This document shows positions 12,351 to 26,200 of a stretch of 64,000 nucleotides of DNA, one piece after another (positions within the stretch are counted from its first letter, which is position 1; each line of letters opens with the position of its first letter). The stretch is from Ciborinia camelliae (taxonomy: Eukaryota > Ascomycota > Leotiomycetes > Helotiales > Sclerotiniaceae), in NCBI GenBank assembly GCA_025890175.1, contig JANPYM010000012.1, positions 1,652,677 to 1,716,676 of the forward strand, written 5' to 3'. Position numbers and translations under genes: made by a program. The notes below the pieces were generated by a model that worked only from the letters and a program-made list of their open reading frames with translations, searched no databases and was not told the origin of the DNA.

Positions 12351-13202
12351 TATATCTAGAAATCGAAAATCGAAAATCGGGATATGGTAAAGTGATAATT
12401 CCTCTGTACGAAGTACTCTGTATAACACTTCATTTCACTTCATATATACAACCATCTCTAACACTGATACATAAACATCATACAATACACCAAACACACC
12501 ACTCGATATAATATTATATCATATAATTACATCTATATCTAGGTAGGTAGATACGATAATAATAATAACAATATCTATCTATATTACAAATGAATGAATG
12601 AATGAATGAATGAACGAACGATCGGATGATATGAGATCAGATGAGATGAGATTCCGATCTGTACCACATACACTACAGATTATGGTATGACGGGGTATGA
12701 CGAGGTATGATGGAGTATAGTACAATTTAATATCGAGATGGAGAATTGAGATGCAGAATCGTGATGGAGAATCGTGATGGAGAATCGTGATCTAGGTATG
12801 ATATTTTTTCGAAATGGAAATGGAAATGGAAATGCAATATTCGATATGATAATTATGATATGAAATTAAAGTAGGTAGATATATATTGATTCATTTAGGT
12901 AACTAACTTACAGTAAGTATCTTATAGTTTAGTATCACCAAATCCCAATCCCCTTCCCCTCCCCCTCCCCCCTCTCCCCCCTCCCCCAAGAAACAAGAAA
13001 AAGACAAGATATAAAATCAATAAAATCAATCACACCACCCAATCACCAGTTCAGTTCACCAGTCCATATATATATAATCTCACCTCCCTACCCACCTACC
13101 CACCCATCTTAACGATATATAGCGATAATGATGAATGCAACATAATAAATCAAGCCCAAGAAAAACAAAGAAGAACGTCACTGTATGATATCAACCCAAG
13201 AT

Positions 13203-13299
13203 AAGGTAAGGCAAGGTAAGGCAAGGTAAGGTAAGGCAAGGTAAGGCAAGGCAAGGTAAGGCAAGGCAAGGTAAGGCAAGGCAAGGTAAGGTAAGGTAA
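13203..13299. repeat. AAGGT/AAGGC pentamer array
   Basis: Pentamers AAGGT and AAGGC alternate for about 97 bp. The minus strand is open through it in two frames, which is a repeat artefact. It is followed at about 13350-13395 by a CT/CTC-rich tract. Confidence 0.88.
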
Positions 13300-14572
13300 T
13301 AATGAATGGTAGAAGTAAAAAATCCTCATCAATTCTTTCACTGGCATTTCTCTCTCTCTCTCGGTTTCTCTTTCTCTCTCTCCCTCTCTCTGTGTGTGTA
13401 TCTTTCTCCACATCTTATGTGACATGATCTCCCTTTCTCTTTCTCTACCCTCCTCATGTCTTCCCCTCTCCTCTTCTCCTCTCCTCACTCACACACACAC
13501 ACATCCACACTCTCATAAAGCCCCTTGACCTCGATCTCCCTCCCACCAGGATATCAGAATCCCCACTCCTCCACGCTTCCCCACCGCCCCTTTCTCCCCC
13601 CCTTACCCCCCCTCCCACCTCCCTTCTCCACCCCATAAAATAAAATAAAATTCTATAGTACATTATCCGAGTCATCATGCCAATTCCAATTCCAATTCCA
13701 ATTCCAAAAACAACAACCACAGAAAGAACAAACAGATTTGTAATAACAACAAGTAGAAGCTGGAGCAGATAGCAGCGAGAGTACTATCTATCCCCATGAC
13801 TCTGCCTACCTACCCCACACCATCCATATTAAACACACACACACACCCCTCCCAACTCAAAAGCACCAAGTAAATCTTCCCCGAAAGGGAGAAAAAAAAA
13901 TCATCTCTCGTCTCCCTTCAATCAGCCCAATACACACATACACTTCTTTCCCCCACAACATTCTCCTCAAATATCGGAACATCTTCCGATGAGAACATCC
14001 CATCTACAGCCTTCCCACTTCAACAAAAAAGTGTTCCATGCAGTACAATGCCATGTGCAATCCAACAAAGTCTCATCGTATGATAAAGAAGTTGACTGGT
14101 GAGAAAACTCACCGCAACGCCATTACAAAGAGAAGGAAGAAAAAATGCCTAAAACACAAGGGAAAAAGGCAACGCAAATATGATATTTCCTTCTCCCCTC
14201 TCCCTTTCTTTCCATGAAAACAACCCACGAAGAAAGCAAGCAAATTATATGCAAGAAGCAACATTGTATAGATTGCACGAGAATAAACAGCAACAGAAGA
14301 AAAGGGAAAAGAAATGGAGAAAATGAGTAGCCCAACCACCTTGGAACACACAATTTACTTTGATCTCTTCCTCTTCAATTCGGTATTTTTATCTTATTCC
14401 CTATTCTCATAAATTCATTAAAATGTGGTGGCCATCACGAATTCTTTCCATGTATATATGTAATTCGATACCCATCTCGAACTCCCACCCGGAAGAAAGC
14501 AAGTAAGCAATCCAGAACAATTAAACAAGTATTCGCATTCGAATTCGAAATCCCAAGATTCCTATCACCAGA

Positions 14573-17500
14573 TCAAAGCACATTGACGTGATTTGAACCC
14601 GATGCACCAGCATTAGAATCCTTTCTACTACCAGTAGGACTCATGATTCTTTCCGAACCAGTCAGGCTTCCTTTCCTTGACCTGGCTTCTTGTTCTTCAG
14701 CATCCAATCGCTTTCTCCAATCTGCAAGACTACCAGTTATTTGAGGAGTATTCTCGGCGTCGGATTTGCTGGTTGTAGGACGATCCTCATAATCACCGAA
14801 ATTACTAAGTCTGTAGTGTTTATTTGTCGTTTCCCATTGCGTTCGTAACGTTTCAAGTTCCGAGGCGAGACTATCTAAAGCCAGGCTATTACGGTTATCA
14901 TTGGCACCACCGTACATTGAAGATTCAGATACTGATTCGTGACCAATGGAATTTCGCTGATGTGTATTAGAAACCGGTGCTCCAACTATGCTGTCACCAT
15001 GACGCGATTGACGACGGTAGTTGTCAACTGATGATTCGACTTGATCAAGTAGTAATGAAACCTTTTCTTCGGCATCTTGAGCACGCTTTTCTAGTTGAGC
15101 GTTTTCATCTTGTAATTGGCCAAGTTCACGGCGTGCTTGTTCACTGCTGGATGCCAATTGCCTTTCTAACTCTTCATGGCTCCGCTTCAGATTAGAGTAA
15201 TTCGATCGAGTGTCTTGTAATTCCTTTTGAACATCTGATAATTGCTTTTCCATTTGCGCAGACGATGAATTGATCTCGGATTGGAGTGTTTCGATTTGAC
15301 CAAGCAAGCCTGCTCGCTCACTTTCCCAGCTCGTGGGTGATTTCGCTGCTGCAGATCGTTCGTCAGAAGCTGAGAGTTGTTCCTTCAATCGCGTATTATC
15401 TTGCTTGTATCTCGATAGTTCGTCCTTCATTCGCTTGAGCATCTTTTCTGTGCCCTTGACGTAATGTACAGCAGATTGATAGTCATTCTCAAGTTGACTC
15501 AACTTCTCGCGATAAGCACTTTCAGCTTCTTGCTCTCGGTTTTCGAGAGCCTCTTTGGTTTCTTGATGTGAATGCATACTGGCTGCGAGCTGCTGCTCAA
15601 GCTCGCGGAGACGTGCCATGTCTGGTGTATTTGAACCTGATTGTGGACTAGACAGTCCTCGAGTTCGTGATGCACCGACAGGACTAATACCACGCTCACC
15701 TAGAATATCCTTCAAAGTGTTGTGTTGTACGTTGACTGCATTTGTCTCCAACTGTTGGTTAGCCAGCTGATGTTTCATATCAGAGTTAGCAGCTTGGAGC
15801 GATTGTGTTTCTCGCATGCAAGCTTGAAGTTGCTTTCGAATAGACATGCCTTCCCGACTGGCTTGCTCCTGATAAGCCTCCAACCCAGCAATGCGTTCTT
15901 CGGCACTTCGAAGCTTATCTGAAGCAGTATTCGCTGCAGCTTGGTATTTCCGAACTAAATCATTAGAAGCTTGTACTTGTGCTTCGAGGGCCAAAACACG
16001 ACCATCCCCTGCAGAATCATTTAACGAAATATCTCTAGTTGCCGAGACTTTATCGAGACCAGACATCACAGCCTGTTTGTGAGTTCGAGCCTCATTTGCA
16101 TGTTGTTCAGCAAGTTCTTCGGCATCTTGCAAGCGCCGGGTAACAGACTCTAACTCAGAAGTACGATTTTCGTGCTCAGCCCTAAGTGTAGCGAGCTTCT
16201 CTTCGACCATCTCGCGTAAAGAACGTTCCTCATCGAGTTTTCGCTCCAAAAGATTCTTCATATCAGCCGATGATGTTATGGCTTCTCGAAGAGCTTCGAA
16301 TGTTTCGCTATGATCCTGCGCGGTGCCCATTATTTCTTGGTGTCGTGCTTCTAATTCATCTTTCTCAACTTGAAGAAGTTGCGCGGCTGCGACTGCGCCA
16401 GCACAAGTAATTGCGTCTTGCCTGCCTTGAACCTCTAATTCGTGCAATTCTGCCTTGAGAAGTTCAACCTCGGAAGAGTTTTGTTGTTTATACGCTTGCA
16501 ACTCGGCCATTCGTGCCTGTGTAGTGTTCGCAATATCCTCAGCAAGTTTTCTTCCACGTTTCTCGGCTTCGAGCTCAACTGTGACACTATCCAGCTTGTT
16601 CTTAAGATCACGTTGCGATGCCAAAGCGGTAGCCAATTTCCTACTTATGTCCAAAGTTCGATTATTGGTCATGGCTTCAATGTCTCTATTCTCGCTGTCA
16701 GGTTGAGGTGTGCTACTTTGACTTCCAGCTTGGGCAGCAAGTTTTGCTTTATGATATACTGCTTCATTGATAGCCGCATCTCGTTGCTTTTCGACTTCAG
16801 CAATTTGTTTCGCTGCAAGAACTGCTTGTTTGTCAATCGAGCCCTGTACATTGACAAGCTCTGCCTTCATTGCTAGAAGTGCTTCAATGAGTGGTTTATC
16901 ATCGTCATCGAAAGACTCGGCAGCTTTTTGGTCCAGAATGGGGTTGCTGGATGGGTTGGGTGTATAACCCGCTTTTCGTGCAAGTTCAAGCTCCGAAGCA
17001 TACCAGGCGTTTCTGTTTCTGGCGGCATCTAGCTCTTTTAGCAAGGTAACAGTTTGGGAATTTCTTGCTGAACTCCTTCGACTAATAGGGTTACTCGTTT
17101 GTCTTGTAGGAGGAGGTGGCGACGCTTGACGACTGATAACGTTTCTCAAAGAAGCATCCGTATTACTATCCACGGAATTTTGACCCCGTGGCTGTCGCTG
17201 TTTCGAGGAAGCTCTCGAATTAGTGCCACCTGATTGCTGAGCATTGGAATCTTGCCTGTTCATCGACTGTGATGTTTGTTGAGGTTGTCGGGCATCCGAA
17301 TCCTGCCTTGCTATCGACTTGGCAATTTGCTGGGGTTGTGATTGTGGCGGTGGTTGAGATTGAGGTGGACGTCCAGCTTGCATGTGAGGAGGAATTTGAG
17401 TCTGCGATAGTGGCTGTTGCTGTTGTGGAGCATTTTGGAGCGGAGGACGTGGGCCATTGGTGATTGGACTCTCTCGACCTCGGGGACTTTCTTCCTGCGA

Positions 17501-19548
17501 AGGCGAAAGCGCTCGTTGCGCCAATGTTGTATTCTCCAATTTAGGATTTCGCATCGAAGTATCAATAGCAGGACCGAAACGATTATCGGGTCTTCCTTGC
17601 CCTGGAGGGCCTTGAGAATTCTGAGGACCTTGTGGACCCTGTGGACCCCTAGGACCTCTACCGTTGGGTCCAGCATTTGGACCTCGAGGATTGGGTACTT
17701 GCTGTTGTGGGGGTGGGCCAGGTTGACCTTGCGCCATTGATGATGCCCTTGGTAATTTCGAACCATTTTGTGGGCCTTGGGGTTGAGCAGAACCTGGGGC
17801 GATACCGTTGGAATCATTACCGTTCACATTGGGCTGTCCAGCACTTCGACTAGTAGCACCTTCTCTAGGTGGCCCGTTACCCTTCTTTGGCTCTGGCAAT
17901 GCAGACGTCATATTTCGTGGACCTAAACCACTCTTCTCACCACCACTTGGACGTCTACCTCCAGGCACACGTTCATTGACAGCAGACTGCTGAGACGGCT
18001 GCTGATCATTGGGATATCGAATTTTGCTTGTATCGAGGACGTAAACGGTTGAAAGATCTTGTGCTTCACGAGTTGCTGTACTGGGTTCCCCAGCCAGAAC
18101 GATAATTTGTTTGCCATATGCCGTCATACTGTGTCCGGAGCGTGGAGAAGGCGACGGTCCCATATTTTGGAAAGTATACCAACGCCGTGACGAGATTCTG
18201 AATGCAGCTAAATCACCCAAATCCGCACCTTCATCAGTTCGACCGCCAAAAATATACATTACATCGTCAACAATTGCGGCAGCATGACCTTCTCGAGGAG
18301 CTGGAATATACCCAATGCAATCAAGTTGAGTCCATGTATTAGTGATTGGATCGTAGCACCACACATCATTAAACCATTGAAAACCATTTGTTCCTCCAAA
18401 TCTAAAACAATCAGAATCAGTACTCGTGCCAACTATTGACTATTTCATTGTTGAGAACTTACAGGAAGAGCTTCTCATTGAAAGTCACAACAGAGTGGTT
18501 TGTCCTGGCTGGGGGTATTTGTCCAACAGGTGGTCCTCCTTCATCACTATTCTTTATAAGCATTTCCCATCGGTTTGTAGGAACTTGCAGTTGATTCAAA
18601 TCAAAGGCAACCAGGTCATTCATGAAATATCCTTCCACTTGACCACCAAAGACATATATTTTCGACCCCAAAATGTTCAAAGAGTGCCCATATCTTCCTG
18701 CTGGCCGAGGCCCTGCTGGTACAGCTCTTGACCATTGTCTTGTAGCTAATGATTCTTTAGCATATTTCCCATATAGGTCTAATTCGACTTACAAGTATTT
18801 AAAAGATACAGGGTTTCATCCAGGACGTCGGAATCCTCCATCTTTGTGTCTCCTCCGTATACAATGAATGCATTTCCCACCAGTAAACTCGCATGGCCGA
18901 CTCTCGGTCCCGGGCCCTCAGCTGTAGTGCCCAATGGGTAGCATGCCATATTTGCACCTGCTTCTACCATCCAAAGATCTCCTTTTACTGTTGAGCTGTT
19001 GATAAGACCTCCCATAAGATATATCTCACCCTCTTTCGAGGCCATAGAATTAACAGCAGCGCCATATCGAGGAAAAGGAGGAGGATGGTTAGTGGTATAT
19101 GTGATTCTTCGCTGCGACCACGGATATAACGACGAATTGGGGTTTGGATTCATTGATTGTGGAGGCGGTGCGCCGTTCCGGAGCTACATGTAAACATGAT
19201 CAGTCAGTATTTGATTCCCAAATTCTTCATACGAATTGCGCTATTCAGGGGATAGTGCCAATTACTCACCGCGAGGTCTTGCGCCTGCTCTGGATTTGGT
19301 CCTCGTCGTCCGTTTAATTGTTCGGGGCTTGGCGTCATTGGATTACCTCCTTGCAGTGAAGTAATGGAATTATTGACACTACTCGAAGGGGTCGTTGTCC
19401 TCTCAGCTTGTTGCGGCATCCGTCCATTCGCACTTTGAAGGGATGATTGCGAACCAGGTACGCCATTCCCGCCATCCCTCAAATTCTGAGCCTTATCTGC
19501 ATGCTTTTTACTCTTGAAGAGGAATGCCATCGTGCCATTCGAGGCCAA
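14573..19548 (-). CDS. tea1: Kelch-repeat/coiled-coil cell-end polarity protein (Tea1/KelA type)
   Basis: Four exons deduced: 19548-19270, 19183-18793, 18745-18463 and 18401-14573, giving 1593 residues with in-phase introns of 86, 47 and 61 bp. The N-terminus is short and Ser/Pro-rich. Residues of about 105-440 hold Kelch blades, with YLMGG, FIVYGGDT, YVFGGQ, FGGTNGF and YIFGGRTDEG motifs each followed by a conserved Trp. Next comes a long Pro/Gln/Asn-rich disordered segment, then an extended coiled coil of about 750 residues to near the C-terminus. This order (Kelch, linker, coiled coil) is that of Tea1 in fission yeast and KelA in Aspergillus, carried on microtubule plus ends to mark hyphal tips. 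A second ATG seven codons in, beginning MAFLFKSKK, is an equally good start. Confidence 0.93.
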
Positions 19549-22500
19549 CCACTTTCACTTCTTCCCAATGCCGGCGCACGAGGGTCAATGTGCTCGACGA
19601 GATGACGAATTCTTTTGCAGACGAATGTTGTTTATGTCTAAGAATTCGAGACTATTAAACTTGGTCGGAGGGTCTCAAGGAAAGGGATTGAATCTAAACA
19701 AAAGTCCAGGGTTCCTGCTGTTTGGAAATGGCTGGGATTGGATTGGATTGAATTGGGAACTGGTGAATGGTCGTCTATTGGTGATTATTTTATAGAAAGT
19801 TTCTATATTGAGCAAACAATATGAGTACCTAGTAAACAATCAAATAAAATTTGACAAATCGAAGGGCAAAGGGGTAGTCGATTGAAGTTTGGAATATTAT
19901 TAGAGTAGGTATTTAGGTAGTTGTCATGAATATGAGGTAGGGAGGGAGCTGGGCTGCGGGAGGTTGGATGTTGGAGGTTGGAGGTTGGAGGTTAGATGAT
20001 GAGATGATTGATGAGATTGATGTTCCCTAAGGTTTCTCCAAGACAAGACAACCTTAGACAAGACGACTTTTTGGGGTGGATTGGAAGTGGAAGTATGGAT
20101 GTAGGTGATGGGGCCCATGGACCATGGACCATGGGGGTCGCGGACAATTCTAAAATTATTTACCGTCTGTATCTGTACGGAGGTCGTACATTATCGCTTG
20201 ACTGGGCTTGACTTGGCTTGCTTGACCTGGTCAAGACTCAACATAAACTCAAGACTCAAGACTCAAGACTCAAGCACCTGCAGTTCCTGACCTCTGAGTC
20301 TCTGACCAAGGTTAAGTCAAGTTAGGTTGGTAACTGGTTGGGCCGCATGCTTTGCTACGGATTTTGATTTTCTCTCTGCGGAAGGACCTTTATGTGCGTG
20401 CTAATAATACCCGTGGACAACATGGAAGTACGTACGAGGTAAGTTACAACTACAACTACCTACATCTCCAAACTTCCAAGGTACTACAGCATAAGTAGCC
20501 AATACCGACCTAGGTACGCTTGGTTTTTAACTTTCAGGTACCTGAGAACCACAATTATGGATGGGATGAGTCTCCGAGCCTGAGAGGAGAGAAAACCAGG
20601 GGTGAAGGTCCAATCCTGTCCGATTTGAACAGATTCCAACAGATTCACGAAATTATCTTACAAATTAATGCCCCAATTTTGAGATGGAAGAGAGTACTGT
20701 AGCCTGTAGGTACTCTCAGGTTATCGGTACCCTTATACCTAGGTACCTAGTTACATGATGATGAGAAAAGGGGGGAAGGGCACCTACCTAGGTACTGGGT
20801 AAGCAGGTGCTCCGTTACCCGTAATTTCACTTCTAAGGTTAACAAACTAATTTGGCCAATGGCCAATTTGGATGTCTGTCTGATAGTGTCCACTGTCTTG
20901 AAGCAAAGGATGCCCAGGTGGTGGAAAAGAAACTGAGTCAAAATTTCCAAGTTCTGCAGCCTCCGTCCGCATCTGTACATCCGTATCTACTACTACCTAA
21001 GGTAGGACGTACCTACTTACTTATATGCACAAAAGTATGTCCCTTTGAAATTTTACTAAGTATCTTTCCTTTCTTCTTTTGCTCGACATTCTCTTGTTCC
21101 CTCATTCTCCCATCATGAAATTTTGTAGGATTTCTATTGTTCGTTGTTCGACTACCTACCTACCTAGTTCCGCTTCAGGCATTTTATATACGGTACCCCT
21201 GACTCGAGCATTTCCCCTTCATTTCTGTTCAACCCGTCATACTAGCCTCATTCGTGCACACTTTACTCCATTTGATCGACACTTTGAAGTTTCATTTAAT
21301 AATACCCAGGTAATTTATGGGTAGGGCTATCTATTTAAATATCGAGGTCCTTGCTTTTGGTCGCTACAACCTTGGAAGACCTCTATTATTTACCCGTAGG
21401 TAAACAGAGACAACTGTTTGTTCTTTCTCGAACTTGAAGGAACCTTATTACTCGATATCTCCTCCAGATATGATTCTCCTTATCCTTCTCGAACAATTGA
21501 TGGAATTTTGATTTTGATGGGTCCGTCTATATGGAAGGGGGTATAATTGTAACAACATTATGTCGGCACCCGCCTGAATCGCATGCAGCAAATGCCTCTA
21601 ATCCAACCAACATATATCACATACGAAGGCGATCATCTTGTCACAGTCCCGGATTAGCAGTGCGTCGGTTTTGATTGTTGCATTAGACAGAAGATTGCTC
21701 GGTCGAATACATCTGCTATCCTATAGGTCCAATTACTGGCTGTGCGTTTAACCTAGAAATGTCCGGCTGCATGCTGTCACATTTCTACCTCCCCATTTAA
21801 CAAATGAGAATGGATAGAGATCTGGGCTATACAAAGATATGAAGTGGCGATGTATCCACGAAATTGATAAATGGAGTTTTGAACCTTCTACGCTTCTATG
21901 CAGTACCATTTTAAGATCTATTGAAGCTGAGGAGGATCCGGGGGAACGGTTACATACTCACCCAAAACAATGCCTCCATCTTCATCTGATACTCCGGGAA
22001 AGGAAGCGGATACAACATTTTGATTGGCGCATTGTTTTGGGGGTTCACACATGTAGCGGCTAAAATCCAATCCTTCGAAATTGTCTGACAGATGACCTAC
22101 ATAATGGATGCAATAACATCAATCCTATGGTAATGATAATCATCCTAGGATGTTCAAGGCCTTCTGGAACAAAGGTAAGATATATGATGACTTCTGGGGG
22201 GGTTTTTTCTCTTTTTTTTTGGCAAATCGGAATTCTGGGCTGTAGGCTTGAAGTTCACGATCAGATCCCCTTGCGCATCTACATAGAAAATAAAGAGTCC
22301 GGTTACAACAACTTCTATCGTGCATGAAATTGTGAATGGACAACCAAACCAAACCTGAGTTGACGCAGTGATTGGTGGTAGCAGCTTAGCGGGATAGTTA
22401 CCGTCAAAGAGCTATTAGAAAGTTGGGAATACAACATTGAGATGCGTAACCTTGGGTTGTCTTTTCTTTGGTCATCTCGTGTTTAGTACAGTTTGAAGCA

Positions 22501-23220
22501 TTCTAGACTAGACAGCTGTATGAGATTATGAGATTTCGAAGTTCTTCAACAATGGAGATAAGACGAGACGAGAACCCAGCTCCATCAGCCACATTGTGGC
22601 ATCGGTATAAACCGGCCGGGTTTATCGGTTCAATGTTGTATTAATAATAATAATTTTGTGAGGCGGTTGCCCATGTTGCATTTCATCACCACAGCTCGTG
22701 ACATCTTATTTCGAGGTGGTAATAATTTGTAACCTCACTGGGAGAGTCCGAGAGTACCTAATAACCTCAGTGTAAAATAAGTACCAACAGTACGGTACAT
22801 TCACCTTCACAGGTACATACCCAGTATCTCCATTCACTTGAATACATACTGCCTACCTACCACTACCTACCTACCACTACCTACCTACCTACCTATATAT
22901 AAATTGGCTCCAATTGAACTTGACTCTTCAACCCCGTGGTATATAATTCACCCATTGTTGGTCAGTTGTAATCCTTTCGATACAGTTGACCCTTTCTGAA
23001 ATCACCTTATTAGTTTTTGATGTGAATTCCGAGTTATTTTACCTAACGGTCATCAGATTACATCTTAGACCACCCATCCACGGTCCACCAAGTTTATCGC
23101 GAAGCCTTACCGATACCTCGACCGCCCTCTCGACCGCCTCGATTTATTCCTTCTCTCGACTTCCAACTGCCGAATGAGTGTTTGAGGATTTAAGAAGGGT
23201 AACTTTCCCCATCCAAGACC
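19549..23220. other. Divergent intergenic region, no supported gene
   Basis: This 3.7-kb interval separates the start of the Kelch gene from the start of KOG1, so it holds both promoters. ORFs are all under 90 codons and shifting in frame. Short features seen are a CAAGACT run near 20245-20272, the duplicated CATGGAC at about 20118-20133, and CCTACC runs near 22855-22893. Nothing else was recognised. Confidence 0.6.
23174..23185 (+). promoter_or_regulatory. Short upstream ORF in KOG1 leader
   Basis: A four-codon ATG AGT GTT TGA reading frame ends 35 nt before the KOG1 start codon. If it lies in the mRNA it could modestly lower initiation at KOG1. Whether it is transcribed cannot be seen from the sequence. 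Confidence 0.35.
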
Positions 23221-26200
23221 ATGACAGCAGTTGCAGTTCAACATGGAGCTCCCCGCCAACAATACAATTCAAACTCAAGTCCCTCTCCAAATTTAACTTC
23301 ACCTTCAGGTCAACAACCTCAACCCCAAAGCTATACATCCGCCACTGCGCTGAGCTCACAACAACTTCAAAATTCGAATCCAGCAATGAATGGTATGAAT
23401 GGCACATTAGCGACGATGACTTCGAGGCATACTGTGAGCAATGATCCAGTCCAGCCTGTCAATGGCGGAGAAGCCGGGGCTGCATATGCGCAGGCGAATT
23501 CAGGTCGCATTTATGCTACGGCGCAGAATGGATCAACACCATCAAGCACCCGGCCAACAACTTCGGCTGGAGTTGCGGCAGAATCATCACAAGACGACTC
23601 GGAGCTGGATAGAACACGGCGCAGACCAGCCGCACTACTTCGACGATCAAGGAGTGATTTTCTCCCGAGAGGAGAAGATACAAATGAAGACATGGAGGAT
23701 GATATACAAGATTGGGGAGAAAGACATGGATTTGGAACTAATTATGCTTCCGAAGAATATGTTTCGCAACTAGCAAATGTAAGTCGCTCTTTCCTTCAAT
23801 GATGGTATTCTGGTCGGGCATCAATTTTTTATACCTTGGAATATGCCCTGTCGTCCCACTTGTCAATTCTTCGACAAAAGAAAACTGTATATACTGTATA
23901 TTTCATTGCATACTTTTCTGTCCAAAACATGGAGGATTATTTTGATGTTTGGAGTTTAAGTTACTCATCTTTTGTTGAAAGCTTTGATTTCTTCTCACCC
24001 GGAGAGAATGAAGATCGGGGAGGTGCAAACCATCTTGATGAGAGATGTGAATTTATGCTTGCTGTCTCCAAAAGCTGCTCAGCATTTCGTCAAGCGCATT
24101 ACCACCACCTGGAATCTTCATTGGGCTGGGGACATGGAGTTTACTATGCGGATGCAGGTCCAGAGACGAGCACTGACATTATACAACAGAACTGGTATAT
24201 GTACTTTACAGATAAACGACATGAGACAACTGGAAACCCTAAGTCATTGGGATATGAACTTCAGGATTGGCGGATGAAGGATCGACTAAAAACAGTGTCT
24301 GCAGCTTTAGCAATATGCCTAAATATTGGAGTCGAACCACCTGATCAACTGAAGACTACACCCGGTGCGAAGTTGGAGGCTTGGCAGGATCCTACACACC
24401 CTCCTGTACAAAAGGCTCTGGAAACTATTGGAAAATCTTTACAAGCTCAATATGAGACATTGGCCATTCGAACAAGATACAAGCAATACTTGGACCCTTC
24501 GGTGGAGGAGACGAAGAAGTTCTGCATATCACTTCGCAGGAATGCCAAAGAGGAAAGAGTTCTATTTCATTACAATGGTCATGGCGTGCCAAAGCCTACC
24601 TCATCTGGCGAAATTTGGGTATTCAACAAGAACTACACTCAGTACATTCCGGTTTCATTGTATGATCTGCAAACATGGTTGCAAGCACCTACATTTTTTG
24701 TTTGGGACTGTTCAGATTCAGGCAACATCCTGAATAACTTCCATCGATTTGTTGACAAGCATGAGCAAGAAGAGCTTGAAAATTTGAAGAAGGACCCAAA
24801 TTATGTTGTTACAAACTATCGACCTTACATCCACTTAGCAGCATGCGGCATAAAGGAAAATCTACCTACAAATCCTCTACTCCCTGCTGATGTTTTCACT
24901 GCATGTCTGACTACCCCTATCGAGATGGCACTATGGTTTTTTGTCCTCCAGAATCCACTCCCATCCCAAGTCACACCAGAGCGTGCTAAAAAGCTTCCCG
25001 GTAGGCTACAGGAAAGACGCACACCTTTGGGAGAGTTGAACTGGATATTCACAGCTATCACAGACACCATAGCTTGGACCACCCTTCCTCGACCTTTATT
25101 CAGAAAGTTTTTCCGACAAGATCTAATGGTTGCAGCTTTATTCCGAAACTTTCTATTATCGCAAAGAATTATGTCGGCTTATGGGTGCCACCCACAGTCA
25201 TATCCCGAGCTTCCGGACACTCATCAACATCCTCTTTGGGAAAGTTGGGATTTGGCAGTGGAAATGGCTTTAGCCCAATTACCATCGTTAGAGAAGAAGG
25301 AGTCTGGCCAACTTCCAGATTATGAATTCCAGAATTCGAGTTTCTTCACAGAACAACTCACAGCATTTGAGGTTTACCTAACGCAAGGTGCCGTAACCCA
25401 CAAAGCTCCCGATCAGCTTCCAGTTGTCCTGCAAGTACTTCTCAGCCAGCAACATCGAGTACGAGCTTTGATACTCCTGGGAAAGTTTCTTGACATGGGC
25501 CCATGGGCAGTGAATCTTGCTTTGAGCATAGGCATCTTCCCATATGTTCTAAAGCTATTGCAATCAGCCGCAGCAGAATTAAAGCCCGTGATGGTGTTCA
25601 TTTGGACTCGTGTCTTAGCTGTTGATCTTACATGTCAACAAGACTTACTTAAAGATAGCGGGTACAACTACTTTTCAAGTATACTGAAACCCAATGAAGG
25701 TCTTCCAGTCGTGGACAGTCTTGAGCATAAAGCTATGTGTGCCTTCATCCTAGCTATGCTTTGCAATGGATACAAGCAAGGTCAAAATGTCTGCAATCAA
25801 ACAGACATCATGTCTTATTGTTTAACACACTTGCAGAATGGAGACAACCCACTCTTGCGGCAGTGGGCGTGCCTCTGTATCAGTCAGCTATGGAATGATC
25901 TCCCAGAAGCAAAATGGCGAGGCATTAGGGAAAATGCGCCTGCGAAACTGTCTGGTCTGGTTCGTGATGTGTGTTGTGAAGTTAGAGCTGCTATGCTATA
26001 CGCCATGACAACTTTCCTGGGAATTCCCGACCTGACAGATGAAGTTGCCCGCAATGAGGAATCAATATCGTGGACTGTTATTGAATTGGCAAATGATGGA
26101 AATGCTATGGTCCGCAAAGAACTTCTAGTATATTTCTCTAAATTTATACATCGATATGAGAGCAAGTTCTGGGTAGTTGCATTTGAGCAATTGCAAGAGG

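Larger units (their letters stand above)
5807..14572. other. 8.8-kb gene desert rich in TAGG/CCTA microsatellites
   Basis: No credible protein gene is present between the start of casein kinase I and the end of the Kelch gene (both on the minus strand). The region is saturated with GGTA/CCTA tetranucleotide runs, TTCATTCA, CTTT, ATGG and GGAGG runs, and several minisatellites listed separately. The stretch 5807-6650 has higher complexity and probably holds the promoter and 5' UTR of casein kinase I. The stretch 13900-14572 is likely 3' UTR and terminator of the Kelch gene. No tRNA-like box A/B pair was found by eye. Confidence 0.7.

Noticed and set aside
14977..17993. Many plus-strand ORFs across the Kelch gene
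   Set aside because: They are antisense shadows of a long conserved coding exon.
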